Positions 26,245 through 34,719 of a stretch of DNA of 64,000 nucleotides are shown here, in pieces. The notes under the pieces were generated by a model. It worked only from the letters and a program-made list of their open reading frames with translations, had not been told where the DNA came from and did no database searches. The stretch spans positions 124,001-188,000 of the forward strand of contig NZ_JAIVFX010000006.1 in NCBI RefSeq assembly GCF_020829625.1, read 5' to 3'. Source of the stretch: Nostoc sp. XA010 (lineage in GTDB: Bacteria; Cyanobacteriota; Cyanobacteriia; Cyanobacteriales; Nostocaceae). Within the stretch, counting starts at the first letter, position 1. Each line of letters begins with the position of its first letter. The position numbers and the translations under genes are program-made.

Positions 26245-26273
26245 GATTGCGGGTTCAAAACTACAAATAAGTA

Positions 26274-26298
26274 AGGGAGCTAACACCTCCCTTTTTTT
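26274..26298 (+). terminator. rho-independent terminator of the PEP-CTERM gene
   Basis: AGGGAG (26274-26279) pairs with CTCCCT (26287-26292) and is followed by TTTTTTT. Confidence 0.85.
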
Positions 26299-26748
26299 AT
26301 GAATACTTCCTTCAAATTATAAGATTATTTAAGCTTCTAGGTTATACTGTTTATAAAAATATTTGTACGCAAATTAATCGGTCATAAGAGTTTACATCTA
26401 TATGCCTCTACCAATGGATTTGTAATAGATATTTAGTTGAATGGGTATGGCTGATCATACCGTTATTTATAGTATTATTTAAGTAGTTTTAACAATAAGG
26501 GTTGGGCAATTCAATTTTTAAAAGTAGCTGTTTATTTAAACTATGATGGAAAAAAATCTAATAAAAGCTTAATTTTTTATTTAATTATACTATTTTTGAA
26601 GTGTTAAACTGTAGCTTAATTTATTCATATCTTTGACTAGATTACATAAGTCAAATTTTTATTAATTTTACAGTTTAAATGTACTAGCATTCTCGTTAAC
26701 GGTAATCATAGTTGGCTTTTACTTAATATAATCAGATAATAGGTAGCA

Positions 26749-27171
26749 ATGACAGCAGAATTATTCAATATAGATCAGCCATTGCGGCCACAGAAAGTTA
26801 GACGAATTTTGCTAGTCGAAGACCATTATCTCAATAGGTTGTTACTGAGTGACTATCTAATTTACTCTGGGTACGATGTCGAAAGCTTATCAGAAGGCTC
26901 TATTTTTTTCTCTACTATAGAAAAATTTCAGCCAGATTTAATGTTATTAGACTTGAAATTACCGGATATTGACGGTTATTCGCTCTTAAAACAAGTCCAG
27001 CAAAAACCTGATTTGTCAAAAATACCTATTATTGTGGTTTCAGCTTTTGCTTTTAAAGCCGATCAAGAACTAGCTCTAAGTTTGGGCGCACGCCGTTATT
27101 TTGTCAAACCTATAAAACTCAAGGATCTTATACTTACGATTGAAGAAGAGTTGACTTGCTGTCACAAATAA
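26749..27171 (+). CDS. stand-alone response regulator receiver
   Basis: The 140-residue protein is a single REC domain (RRILLVEDHYLNRLLLSDYL at about 18-37; phospho-acceptor Asp in LMLLDLKLPDIDGY near 64-77; Thr/Ser in IVVSAFAFK near 94; Lys in FVKPIKLKD near 114). No output domain is fused, so it acts in a phosphorelay or by protein contact, as with CheY/DivK-like regulators. A 450-base AT-rich gap precedes it, and a small convergent gene (27193-27372) follows. Confidence 0.9.
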   Translation: MTAELFNIDQPLRPQKVRRILLVEDHYLNRLLLSDYLIYSGYDVESLSEGSIFFSTIEKFQPDLMLLDLKLPDIDGYSLLKQVQQKPDLSKIPIIVVSAFAFKADQELALSLGARRYFVKPIKLKDLILTIEEELTCCHK

Positions 27172-27192
27172 ACTTTTCTACTGGGCGTGTCT

Positions 27193-27372
27193 TTATTCAG
27201 CTTTTTGGTCTGCAATGAACTCTTCAACTCGCTCACTAATATGTTGCACAGAATTGCCAACTTTTAAAATTTTATTTTGTAATTGCGCTAACAATAAAAC
27301 TGCTGTTTGCAGATCATTGAGGGCTTCAGCCATAGCTTCCCGGTATTGCCCTTCAAACTCTTGCAGATTCAT
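27193..27372 (-). CDS. small helical protein of 59 residues, unknown function
   Basis: The minus strand encodes MNLQEFEGQYREAMAEALND, LQTAVLLLAQLQNKILKVGN, SVQHISERVEEFIADQKAE and TAA at 27193-27195. The heptad-like pattern suggests one or two amphipathic helices. It converges on the response regulator, with 21 bases between the stops. It looks coding by its composition and clean start, but the family is not recognised. Confidence 0.6.
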   Translation of the reverse strand: MNLQEFEGQYREAMAEALNDLQTAVLLLAQLQNKILKVGNSVQHISERVEEFIADQKAE

Positions 27373-27442
27373 AGTTAAACTTTTTCCTGAAATTATGGTA
27401 GTGGCTATATTTCTAATGATATTCGTAAATTTAACTTCCTAA

Positions 27443-28058
27443 ATCCGTTAAATCGCTTAATATCATCAGTTCAAATAAAATCCAAAAATCTTGTTTAAGA
27501 ATAAAATTTGTCTAGTTTTGTCTAATATTTATATAAGCAATAGTAAAAATTTTAATTACTTTTAATAATAAAAATATAAATTTGGCAAGATGAAGAAAAA
27601 ATAGTTTTTATAATAAATGATTTTGGAATAATAAATAACTGTTGATTTTAAAATGCTAATTATAAATTCAAAAAGCCAAGTTTATATTCTGACAACTCCA
27701 AAAAAACACGAAATTGGACTGGGCTTTGTCCCGCTACGCTAACGTGCCACTGCGCTAATGCGTGTTTACAGGGTTTTGATGACAAATCAACTAATCAAGT
27801 TTAATGACATGAACCACTATCAGTAGTGTTGTCTACCTTTAACAAGGGGATTTTTCCCCAAGTCTTGTTAATTGAGATGGTGCACCCGCTATCGTCGGAA
27901 ACTAAGCCACCCTGCAAGAAGCCGCAGAAGTGCCTACATACTTCTCTATGTGCAGACTAAAAGCCTAATTACTTTACATTTACTTGATAAATACTTTTTT
28001 AAATCGGCACGAAAAAATAATTTTTCTTAAAATAGAGAAAGATTACCTAATTTTGGTT
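27443..28058. other. gap before uvrC, second half GC-richer and foldable
   Basis: 27443-27700 is very AT-rich with no features seen. From about 27710 to 27970 base composition changes: CGCTACGCTAACGTGCCACT (a palindromic-repeat fragment), a hairpin with AACAA/TTGTT outer and GGGG/CCCC inner pairs at 27841-27869, and GCACCCGCTATCGTCGGAAA followed by AGAAGT/ACTTCT arms at about 27926-27948. No reading frame explains it. It could be a non-coding RNA or the long 5' leader of uvrC. Confidence 0.45.
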
Positions 28059-29936
28059 GTGACAATATCTACTCAAATATTACCACTGGTTAAAGAGCCA
28101 GAACGACTGGAAAATCGTCTAGCCGAAATCCCACCGGAACCGGGGGTTTATTTCATGCGGGACAGTAGCGATCGCATTATATATATAGGTAAATCACGTA
28201 AGTTGCGATCGCGTGTCCGTTCCTATTTCCGGGATGGCTACAACAAGAGTGAACGCATCGCCACGATGGTGAAGTTGGTGACAGAAATTGAATTCATCGT
28301 CACTGATACCGAAGCCGAAGCGTTAGCCCTAGAAGCAAATTTGATCAAGCAGCACCAGCCATACTTTAACGTGCTGCTCAAAGATGATAAAAAATATCCC
28401 TATCTGTGCATCACTTGGTCAGAAGATTATCCGCGAATTTTTATTACCCGTAAACGTCAATTTGGCAAGGAAAAGGATAAATTTTACGGGCCTTATACTG
28501 ATGCTGGTCTTTTACGAGAAATTGTCCGCCTGTGCAAGCGGATCTTTCCACAGCGACAACGACCTCAACCACTTTTCAAAGACCGTCCTTGCTTAAATTA
28601 TGATTTAGGGCGTTGTCCGGGTGTCTGTCAACAGATGATTTCACCAGAAGAATATCGCAAAATTGTACAAAAAATAGCGATGGTCTTTCAAGGGCGAACT
28701 CAGGAACTGATTGATATTTTGACTCAACAGATGAACGCAGCAGCTGAAAACTTGAATTTTGAGTCAGCAGCGCGGATTCGGGATCAAATTTCTGGGTTAA
28801 AGTCGCTGACAGCTAATCAAAAAGTTTCCTTACCAGATGATACAGTTTCGCGGGATGCCATCGCACTGGCAGCCAACGAAGAATACGCCTGCATTCAACT
28901 ATTCCAGATTCGCGCTGGACAATTGGTAGGGCGCTTGGCCTTTGTGGCGGATGCTCATGCAGAATCGGGAGCTATTTTACAACGAGCTTTAGAGGAACAT
29001 TACCAAACTGCTGACTCAGTGGAAATACCTTTAGAGATTTTGGTACAGCATGATTTACCAGATAGCGAGATATTGGCAGATGTCTTAACTCAACGTAAAG
29101 GTAAAAAAGTCACAATTTTGACTCCTTTACGGCAAACTAAGGCAGAATTAATTGAGATGGTAGAGCGAAATGCCCAGTATGAATTGCAAAGAATGCAAAA
29201 ACTAAGCGATCGCAACGACCAAGCAATGCAAGATTTAGCAGCCATTCTTGATTTACCAGATGTACCCCACCGCATCGAAGGTTATGATATTTCCCATATT
29301 CAAGGATCAAATGCAGTAGCTTCGCAAGTCGTGTTTATCGACGGATTACCCGCCAAACAGCATTATCGCCACTACAAAATTAAAAATCCCACGGTGACGG
29401 CGGGACATTCAGATGATTTTGCTAGTCTTGCTGAAGTTATTGGGCGACGGTTCCGTAAGTATGGCGACGATCCACAGTTGTCACGTTTGGGTAATCCAGA
29501 TTGGCCTGATTTAATCATGATTGATGGTGGTAAAGGTCAATTATCATCAGTTGTCGCCGTTTTGCAAGAGATGAATTTATTAGAAGACTTGCGAGTTGTG
29601 AGTCTGGCGAAGCAGCGAGAAGAGATTTTTTTACCGGGAGAATCTAAACCCTTAACAACTGATTCAGAACAATCAGGGGTGCAGTTGTTGCGGCGGTTGC
29701 GAGATGAAGCGCACCGATTTGCAGTAACTTTTCATCGTCAGCAACGCAGTGATAAATTGAAGCGATCGCGTTTAGATGAAATTCCTGGCTTAGGACATCA
29801 TCGACAAAAGCAGCTACTAGGGCATTTTCGCTCAGTTGATTATATTCGGCAAGCTGCACCCACACAACTTGCTGAGGTTCCAGGAATCGGCCCGCGTTTG
29901 GCTCAAGAAATTTACGATTATTTTCATCCTTCTTGA
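28059..29936 (+). CDS. uvrC: excinuclease ABC subunit C
   Basis: UvrC makes both incisions beside a lesion held by UvrB. The GIY-YIG domain is at the N-terminus ([20 protein letters not shown]), then the [15 protein letters not shown] cysteine motif, a UVR domain, the RNase H-like endonuclease ([26 protein letters not shown]) and a helix-hairpin-helix pair at the end. The start chosen is GTG 28059 ([20 protein letters not shown]), giving 625 residues and the usual cyanobacterial N-terminus; an in-frame TTG at 27984 would add 25 Lys/Ile-rich residues without family support. Confidence 0.95.
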   Translation: MTISTQILPLVKEPERLENRLAEIPPEPGVYFMRDSSDRIIYIGKSRKLRSRVRSYFRDGYNKSERIATMVKLVTEIEFIVTDTEAEALALEANLIKQHQPYFNVLLKDDKKYPYLCITWSEDYPRIFITRKRQFGKEKDKFYGPYTDAGLLREIVRLCKRIFPQRQRPQPLFKDRPCLNYDLGRCPGVCQQMISPEEYRKIVQKIAMVFQGRTQELIDILTQQMNAAAENLNFESAARIRDQISGLKSLTANQKVSLPDDTVSRDAIALAANEEYACIQLFQIRAGQLVGRLAFVADAHAESGAILQRALEEHYQTADSVEIPLEILVQHDLPDSEILADVLTQRKGKKVTILTPLRQTKAELIEMVERNAQYELQRMQKLSDRNDQAMQDLAAILDLPDVPHRIEGYDISHIQGSNAVASQVVFIDGLPAKQHYRHYKIKNPTVTAGHSDDFASLAEVIGRRFRKYGDDPQLSRLGNPDWPDLIMIDGGKGQLSSVVAVLQEMNLLEDLRVVSLAKQREEIFLPGESKPLTTDSEQSGVQLLRRLRDEAHRFAVTFHRQQRSDKLKRSRLDEIPGLGHHRQKQLLGHFRSVDYIRQAAPTQLAEVPGIGPRLAQEIYDYFHPS

Positions 29937-30010
29937 TATGGCTGAAAAGCATCTGACATAAGTATTTGAAATTTTCAACTAGTAAAGTTTTGAATTCCAA
30001 AACAGCAGTA

Positions 30011-30409
30011 TTACTCGGCATCTATGCTGTAGTATCGGTTCTCAAAGGTTGTCGAATTCTTTTGTGCTTCCTTAAAAAGCCAAAACATCAAGTAGATGCC
30101 AAAATATTGCTGTTTTTCTCTTTCGTCATAAGTCACAAATTTTTCAGCCTGTTGATATCGTTCTAACGCTTGCCGAAAGTTCTTTTTTGTAACTTTCTCT
30201 CCTAATGCTTGAGATAGCAATTGCCATAACGTAGACCCTACATCCTTCTTTATATAATCGAGGCAGTAGCCGCGCTCGTTAGCAAACTGTTCGTATGTTT
30301 GATTTTCAGAAGATGCTTTTAACAAATCACTTTGTAAATCAGTCAAGTGTCTGCCAGATGATTTCGATACCACTTTATCCGCAATATTTAATAACTCTTG
30401 GATGTTCAT
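30011..30409 (-). CDS. stand-alone vMAP-type N-terminal HTH protein
   Basis: The segments RHLTDLQSDLLKASSENQTY, EQFANERGYCLDYIKKDVGS and TLWQLLSQALGEKVTKKNFR match the helix-turn-helix domain that opens many cyanobacterial vWA-MoxR-associated and NB-ARC/WD40 signalling proteins. Here the domain ends at residue 132 with no ATPase or repeat domain, so it is a free module. In full-length relatives this domain is thought to recruit an effector or DNA. It converges on uvrC. Confidence 0.75.
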   Translation of the reverse strand: MNIQELLNIADKVVSKSSGRHLTDLQSDLLKASSENQTYEQFANERGYCLDYIKKDVGSTLWQLLSQALGEKVTKKNFRQALERYQQAEKFVTYDEREKQQYFGIYLMFWLFKEAQKNSTTFENRYYSIDAE

Positions 30410-31359
30410 AGGTCAAACTAATCTGATGAATTTGATGTAGATGCTTAATTATCGTAAAGTAAAGGGTTTAAGACCCTTTCTCTCAAAGGGAGCTACTGCG
30501 TTGCCAGGGTTCTCACGGCAGTTCCTTCTCCTGTCGGAGACGCTGTCTGAACAAGTCGGGTATTGCCCTTTGTAGCAAGTGGCATGAGAGGTTATGACAA
30601 GCAAGGCGCACGGTATAATTTTGAATTATTAATAGTTTATATAGCAATCTGATTTGATCTATTAATTTACTCGTGAAGACAGGGAACACAGGAGAACAGA
30701 GGTAGAGGAGTAGGACGTTTTTTCAAAAGCCATATAAAAGCCATATAAAATTTATGAACTTGAAATGATTGAAATATTCTTTATCTAAGTATTTGTAATG
30801 ATACAAGGTATGAACTAATTTATGATGAAGTTTATTTGATCTTTAAAAAATGCGCTTATATTGACTAACTTTTCAAAAAGTTTATTTAAGCTTTATTTTA
30901 TCTTTAATTTTTTATTATCATTGCTTTAAAAATTTGGCTTTTTCTCTTCTCTTTTATAGCTAATCCAATATTCGCTCTATAAATATTAATATTTGCCAAT
31001 TTCCCACTTAATCCCACAAAACCCCCCTCGCGGTTTTTGTGGATCGTTGAGAATATTAGTTCATGATTGAATAACGAACAGCAAAAGTTCAAAAACCTCA
31101 ACACTTTAAAGAGTAAATCAAGTGCTACAGCCATGATACCCATTATTGTTTTAATGAGGTAAAGCACCCAATTAGTAAACCGAGTAGACCAACGTAAAAA
31201 TTTGTCGTTGGGATAAAGCAGGAAGCAAGAGGTAGGAGGTAAGAAGAAAGACAATTTTTATTGAATTTATCTTTCTTAACAGAGTTTGGTTTTATTCTGT
31301 CAATTTACTTAATCTATGACTCTTAATGCCCTTGCTTTGCAATATCTAAAAAACTTCAA
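30410..31359. other. 950-base gap without a credible gene
   Basis: At 30465-30480 AAGGGTTTAAGACCCTTT is a palindrome, followed by GC-richer repeat fragments (TGCCAGGGTTCTCACGGCAG, TCCTGTCGGAGACGCTGTCT) typical of Nostoc small repeats. The rest is AT-rich. A minus-strand reading frame at 30904-31254 is not convincing. Confidence 0.55.
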
Positions 31360-31977
31360 ATGTTTAAAAAAACTCTACGACTATTTACTACCCATTCCTT
31401 ACTATGTCTACTCGGAGTAGTTAGTATAAACCTCGAAGTCCAAGCACAATCTGTCACCAACTCTGTTAATTCTCAATCTCAGCCTAATCAAGAACAGACT
31501 CTTGATAATCAACAACGGAACTCTGCTGCAATTAATCAAACAGGAGTTTACAACCTTGGTGAATCGGCTACTTATAAAATTCAAGGAGTAGCTGGAATAA
31601 ATGTTGTGTGTCCGCGGCCATCTTTAATATTAGGGACTTCTTTGAGTTCCTATGACGGGATTAGTTTATCTAATAACGCCTCTTATGCTATGAATGCTGC
31701 TATAGTTTTCCCTCTGGGTGGAAGCCTAGAGAGTACTTGCAAGCAAATGGCTGAAACTATTTCTCGTAAGACTCAATATGATGTAGAGATTATCAATGCT
31801 CGTGCCTGTGCTGAATTAATCAGCGCTGGTATTCAACTAACCGCCGACAGCTTTCCTACTATTTCTGCTGTCTGTAAAGGGGTTGCTATAAACAGAACTA
31901 ATACAAATGAACCTAACAAAGTTCCTAAGTTTCAGTCTCAAGAATTACCTAAAAATGAGGCTGGAAAAGACAACTAA
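31360..31977 (+). CDS. exported protein of unknown function, first of a small secreted cluster
   Basis: A signal peptide (about 1-30, ending LEVQAQ) precedes a Gln/Asn-rich stretch (QPNQEQTLDNQQRNSAAIN), then a 100-residue folded-looking region with three cysteines (VCPRPSL, STCKQM, ARACAEL, plus VCKGVA). It ends just 20 bases before a duplicated pair of small exported proteins, so the three may be cotranscribed. The family is not recognised. Its low GC and Asn/Ser-rich composition differ from the flanking housekeeping genes. Confidence 0.7.
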   Translation: MFKKTLRLFTTHSLLCLLGVVSINLEVQAQSVTNSVNSQSQPNQEQTLDNQQRNSAAINQTGVYNLGESATYKIQGVAGINVVCPRPSLILGTSLSSYDGISLSNNASYAMNAAIVFPLGGSLESTCKQMAETISRKTQYDVEIINARACAELISAGIQLTADSFPTISAVCKGVAINRTNTNEPNKVPKFQSQELPKNEAGKDN

Positions 31978-31997
31978 TTCATAACGAGGATAAACTC

Positions 31998-32378
31998 ATG
32001 AAAAAAGTTCTTGGTTTGGCTATTCTTGCTACTTTCTTAGCTACCCCTGCTTTTGCTGGTGAAACATTTGTGCGTGACGAAAGTTCATGGAGTAACAGTG
32101 TAACAAAGACCAACTTAATGCTTGATTCTAAGACTTTCTCACAACGTAACGAAAAATACAGTTCTTGGGCTGAGAAGGATTACGTCGATGGTGATATTGA
32201 TATCAGCACACCTGCTGGTGGTGCAGATATTTCCTTTGATAAATTTATCAATAATACAGCAGGCAGCGAGCTATATGGTAAATATAGTGAAACTAATTTG
32301 ACTAACCTTAGTGGTACTATTAATAGTATAACTAACTCATATACTAATAGTCACGAAACCAGCGCAGGTGTTCGTTAG
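31998..32378 (+). CDS. small exported protein, tandem paralogue A
   Basis: The 126-residue product begins MKKVLGLAILATFLATPAFA (signal peptide, cleavage after AFA), then GETFVRDESS and a Ser/Thr/Asn-rich body ending GTINSITNSYTNSHETSAGV. Paralogue B at 32515 has the same length, signal peptide and C-terminal motif but a diverged middle. The pattern of polar residues alternating with hydrophobics suggests a beta-rich secreted protein. A ribosome-binding site AACGAGGATAA precedes the ATG. A hairpin at 32422-32440 follows. Confidence 0.75.
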   Translation: MKKVLGLAILATFLATPAFAGETFVRDESSWSNSVTKTNLMLDSKTFSQRNEKYSSWAEKDYVDGDIDISTPAGGADISFDKFINNTAGSELYGKYSETNLTNLSGTINSITNSYTNSHETSAGVR

Positions 32379-32421
32379 TTATTGATAGTGCTTGATGCAA
32401 TTTGAAAAGATTCTAAATTAT

Positions 32422-32440
32422 AGGGTGGTTAATCCACCCT
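32422..32440 (+). terminator. hairpin after paralogue A
   Basis: AGGGTGG and CCACCCT enclose TTAAT. It is not followed by a full T-run (GGTAATTATTTTTG), so it may be an attenuating hairpin. The same hairpin occurs after paralogue B. Confidence 0.65.
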
Positions 32441-32514
32441 GGTAATTATTTTTGTTACTTTGGCAAGATTAGTTTCTTTGACAAAGGCAACTAATTTATA
32501 ATGAGGGCAAAGTA

Positions 32515-32895
32515 ATGAAGAAAGTTCTCGGTTTAGCTATTCTTGCTAATTTTTTGGCTAGTCCTGTTTTAGCAGGTGAGACTTTTGTGTTGAACCAGTG
32601 GACAATTCAGCAAAGCAGAACAGAGACTAATTTCAACATCGATAATGTAACCAATTCAACTCGAACCCAAGATTATAACTCTTCGTCTAATAATATTTAT
32701 ATTGATAGTAAGGTTGAAGCCGAGTACAACAATAGTAAAGTCGGGGGATTTTTTAAAAATTTTACTGTTCAGAATGCTGGTGGTGAACTAAATGGTAGTT
32801 TTTATGAAGAGAGGACAGCTAGAGTATGGGGTACGATCAATAGTATTATGAATTCATATACCAGTACCCACGAAAGTAGTGCAGGGATTCGTTAG
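32515..32895 (+). CDS. small exported protein, tandem paralogue B
   Basis: MKKVLGLAILANFLASPVLA is nearly the signal peptide of paralogue A, followed by GETFVLNQWT and the closing GTINSIMNSYTSTHESSAGI. Length (126 residues), upstream ribosome-binding region (AATGAGGGCAAAG) and downstream hairpin are also duplicated, so the unit copied was about 515 bp. The central 70 residues have diverged much more than the two ends, which points to functional constraint at the signal peptide and C-terminus. Function unknown. Confidence 0.75.
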   Translation: MKKVLGLAILANFLASPVLAGETFVLNQWTIQQSRTETNFNIDNVTNSTRTQDYNSSSNNIYIDSKVEAEYNNSKVGGFFKNFTVQNAGGELNGSFYEERTARVWGTINSIMNSYTSTHESSAGIR

Positions 32896-32930
32896 TTATT
32901 ATCCTACTTGATATTATTGCAGAAAGCTGT

Positions 32931-32955
32931 AGGGTGGTTAATCCACCCTTTTTTT
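32931..32955 (+). terminator. terminator abutting the next start codon
   Basis: AGGGTGG (32931-32937), TTAAT and CCACCCT (32943-32949) are followed by TTTTTT, and the ATG of the next gene begins at 32956. The hairpin thus occupies the position where a ribosome-binding site would be. Confidence 0.8.
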
Positions 32956-33405
32956 ATGAAATATTCAATATTCTTAGCTGTTGCTTTATTGACATGGATT
33001 GCGTTTATCTATTCCCATAGAGTTTTTTCTATGACTCCGATGCCTACCTTTTTTATAAACTCTATGTTCAAAGTATTTAAGCAAAATACTAATGAGACTA
33101 TACAGATTAAACAGATAAATTTGTCATCTGAAATCAGGGAAAATTTATATAACTCTATATCTACAGGCATGTCTTATGATGAAGTTCGTTCCATTCTAGG
33201 TTGGGATGGTATCTTGATTTATGAAAACAATATCGATTCCCCTAATGGACAAATACATGAAAAGATTTACCAGTGGAACAATCAAGATGTTTATTTGACT
33301 GATTACGAATCTCAAAGAAGAGATATCAATCCATACTGGAGTGTCACACTTAGATTTGAAAACGATATCCTCATTAATAAAGAATCCTTTAACCTACAAA
33401 TTTAG
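32956..33405 (+). CDS. membrane-anchored protein with SmpA/BamE-like motif
   Basis: From ATG 32956 the 149-residue product has an N-terminal membrane segment (MKYSIFLAVALLTWIAFIYS) and a periplasmic domain with NSISTGMSYDEVRSILGWDG, the 'G-M-s-x-x-E-V-x-x-i-L-G' pattern of BamE/SmpA-like folds. No lipobox is seen. No Shine-Dalgarno is present because a terminator hairpin ends at the ATG; a longer in-frame start at 32908 would cross that hairpin. Expression may need read-through. It completes the small exported-protein cluster. Confidence 0.6.
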   Translation: MKYSIFLAVALLTWIAFIYSHRVFSMTPMPTFFINSMFKVFKQNTNETIQIKQINLSSEIRENLYNSISTGMSYDEVRSILGWDGILIYENNIDSPNGQIHEKIYQWNNQDVYLTDYESQRRDINPYWSVTLRFENDILINKESFNLQI

Positions 33406-33442
33406 AGGAGCGATCGCAATCGAGAAGCTACATAAGTCTGTC

Positions 33443-34003
33443 ATGGAAAAAACCGAAAAACAGAAAATGATCGCAGGCGAATTATATCTGGCGGATGATC
33501 CAGAATTGGCTGCCGAAACTAAGCGGGCTAGTCGTCTGTTGCGAAGTTACAATTCTACAACCGAAGAACAGCAAGAGCAACGGCAGCAAATTTTGCAAGA
33601 ATTATTTGGAAAGCTTGGTGACAAAGGATCAATTGTGCCACCTTTTCACTGTGATTATGGCAGTAATATTTTTGCTGGCGACAGATTGTATATGAACTAT
33701 GGCTGTGTAATTTTAGACTGCAATACAGTTCATATTGGTGAGAATGTTTTATGCGCTCCTTATGTGCAAATTTATACTGCTTATCACGCAACAGAGCCAG
33801 AAATTCGTCTTTCTGGGAGAGAATTAGCTGCCCCAATAAACATTGGTAATAATGTCTGGATTGGTGGCAGTGCAATTATTTGTCCAGGTGTAACTATTGG
33901 TGATAACACAACCATTGGTGCTGGCAGTGTAGTTGTCAAAGATATACCTGAGAATGTTGTCGCTGCTGGCAATCCTTGCCGCGTCATTCGATATTTATCC
34001 TAA
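33443..34003 (+). CDS. maa: sugar O-acetyltransferase (maltose/galactoside acetyltransferase family)
   Basis: The protein (186 residues from ATG 33443) is a left-handed beta-helix acetyltransferase: MEKTEKQKMIAGELYLADDP and LAAETKRASRLLRSYN (Mac domain), then PPFHCDYGSNIFAGDRLYMN, the active-site His in YTAYHATEPEIRLSG, and hexapeptide turns IGNNVWIGGSAIICPGVTIG. It should move acetyl from acetyl-CoA to a sugar. An in-frame upstream start would overlap the preceding gene and lacks family support. The natural acceptor is unknown; the gene symbol is by family only. Confidence 0.9.
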   Translation: MEKTEKQKMIAGELYLADDPELAAETKRASRLLRSYNSTTEEQQEQRQQILQELFGKLGDKGSIVPPFHCDYGSNIFAGDRLYMNYGCVILDCNTVHIGENVLCAPYVQIYTAYHATEPEIRLSGRELAAPINIGNNVWIGGSAIICPGVTIGDNTTIGAGSVVVKDIPENVVAAGNPCRVIRYLS

Positions 34004-34007
34004 GAAT

Positions 34008-34388
34008 TTAAAATTTATATCCTCTGGCAATCCAATAGAGCCAATCTGCGATCGCTTCTTCAGTTTCGCTGTCAGCATCAATGGCTATTATTTCAGATAA
34101 CTTTGCAGAATATACATCATCATCCTTACCATTAATGTAAGCCACTTCTACAAGCATATCTTTCAAGCACTCATCATCTGGGGCCATTCCCAGCACTTCC
34201 ACTTGTTTCTCCTCGGTAGAACCTGATTTGCGTGCCTTCTTAGTCCATTTAGCCATAAAGGGAAAATTCAGAGCCTCTTCGAGGTAATAGTACCAACCCA
34301 TGGCCCGGTCTTCTTTATCTTCAGCATCTACAATGATCTCTGTTTTAATGCGATGCTCTCGGTTTTCGTCGGCTTCAACACTAGGCAT
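34008..34388 (-). CDS. ccbP: CcbP-like calcium-binding protein
   Basis: The 126-residue acidic protein contains EIIVDAEDKEDRAMGWYYYL, EEALNFPFMAKW, KQVEVLGMAPDDECLKDMLV and DADSETEEAIADWLYWIARG. This matches the Calci_bind_CcbP pattern (paired repeats with EDW.YW). In Anabaena, CcbP sequesters calcium and is degraded during heterocyst differentiation. No EF-hand is present; binding in the family uses surface acidic clusters. Assignment is from remembered family motifs. It converges with the acetyltransferase gene, with only 4 bases between the stops. Confidence 0.75.
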   Translation of the reverse strand: MPSVEADENREHRIKTEIIVDAEDKEDRAMGWYYYLEEALNFPFMAKWTKKARKSGSTEEKQVEVLGMAPDDECLKDMLVEVAYINGKDDDVYSAKLSEIIAIDADSETEEAIADWLYWIARGYKF

Positions 34389-34604
34389 AAAATAACACTT
34401 TACGTATAATGCATTTTGATAATACTATCAAAGTCTTAGCTAAGAATAATTTTTCTAAAATAAAGTATATAAGACTTAGGTATCAGAGATACCTCAACAC
34501 CCTCAAGAAGGCGGCTTTTAGGGTTCTCCCCTTTCTAAAGGGAATTTGGGGATCTAGGTTTCAGTTTTCAGTGCGTAATTCCTTCTATATCTAAGTTATA
34601 CAAA

Positions 34605-34632
34605 AAACCGCTTGTCAATGACAAACGGTTTT
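34605..34632 (-). terminator. terminator of the DUF1517 gene
   Basis: On the minus strand AAAACCGTTTGTCA pairs with TGACAAGCGGTTTT (one mismatch) and is followed by TTG; the arms are 34605-34618 and 34619-34632. It lies about 90 bases past the stop at 34720. Confidence 0.75.
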
Positions 34633-34719
34633 CTAATTATTGCCCTCAAAGGGTAACTTATTTGTTGCGCCAAGATGCTAAGTTCTTTCTTCGCACTAAA
34701 GCGCGAAATTTTTTAGAAA

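Noticed and set aside
27710..27975. 6S RNA, tmRNA, SRP RNA or RNase P RNA before uvrC
   Set aside because: None of the conserved cores of these RNAs could be recognised, so the stretch is reported only as structured and unknown.
30904..31254. 116-residue minus-strand frame
   Set aside because: Its N-terminus is encoded by C/T-rich repeat sequence and the remainder has no domain or credible start; probably open by chance in AT-rich DNA.
33341..33442. Longer start of the sugar O-acetyltransferase
   Set aside because: The extra 34 residues overlap the preceding gene in another frame and lie outside the family domain.
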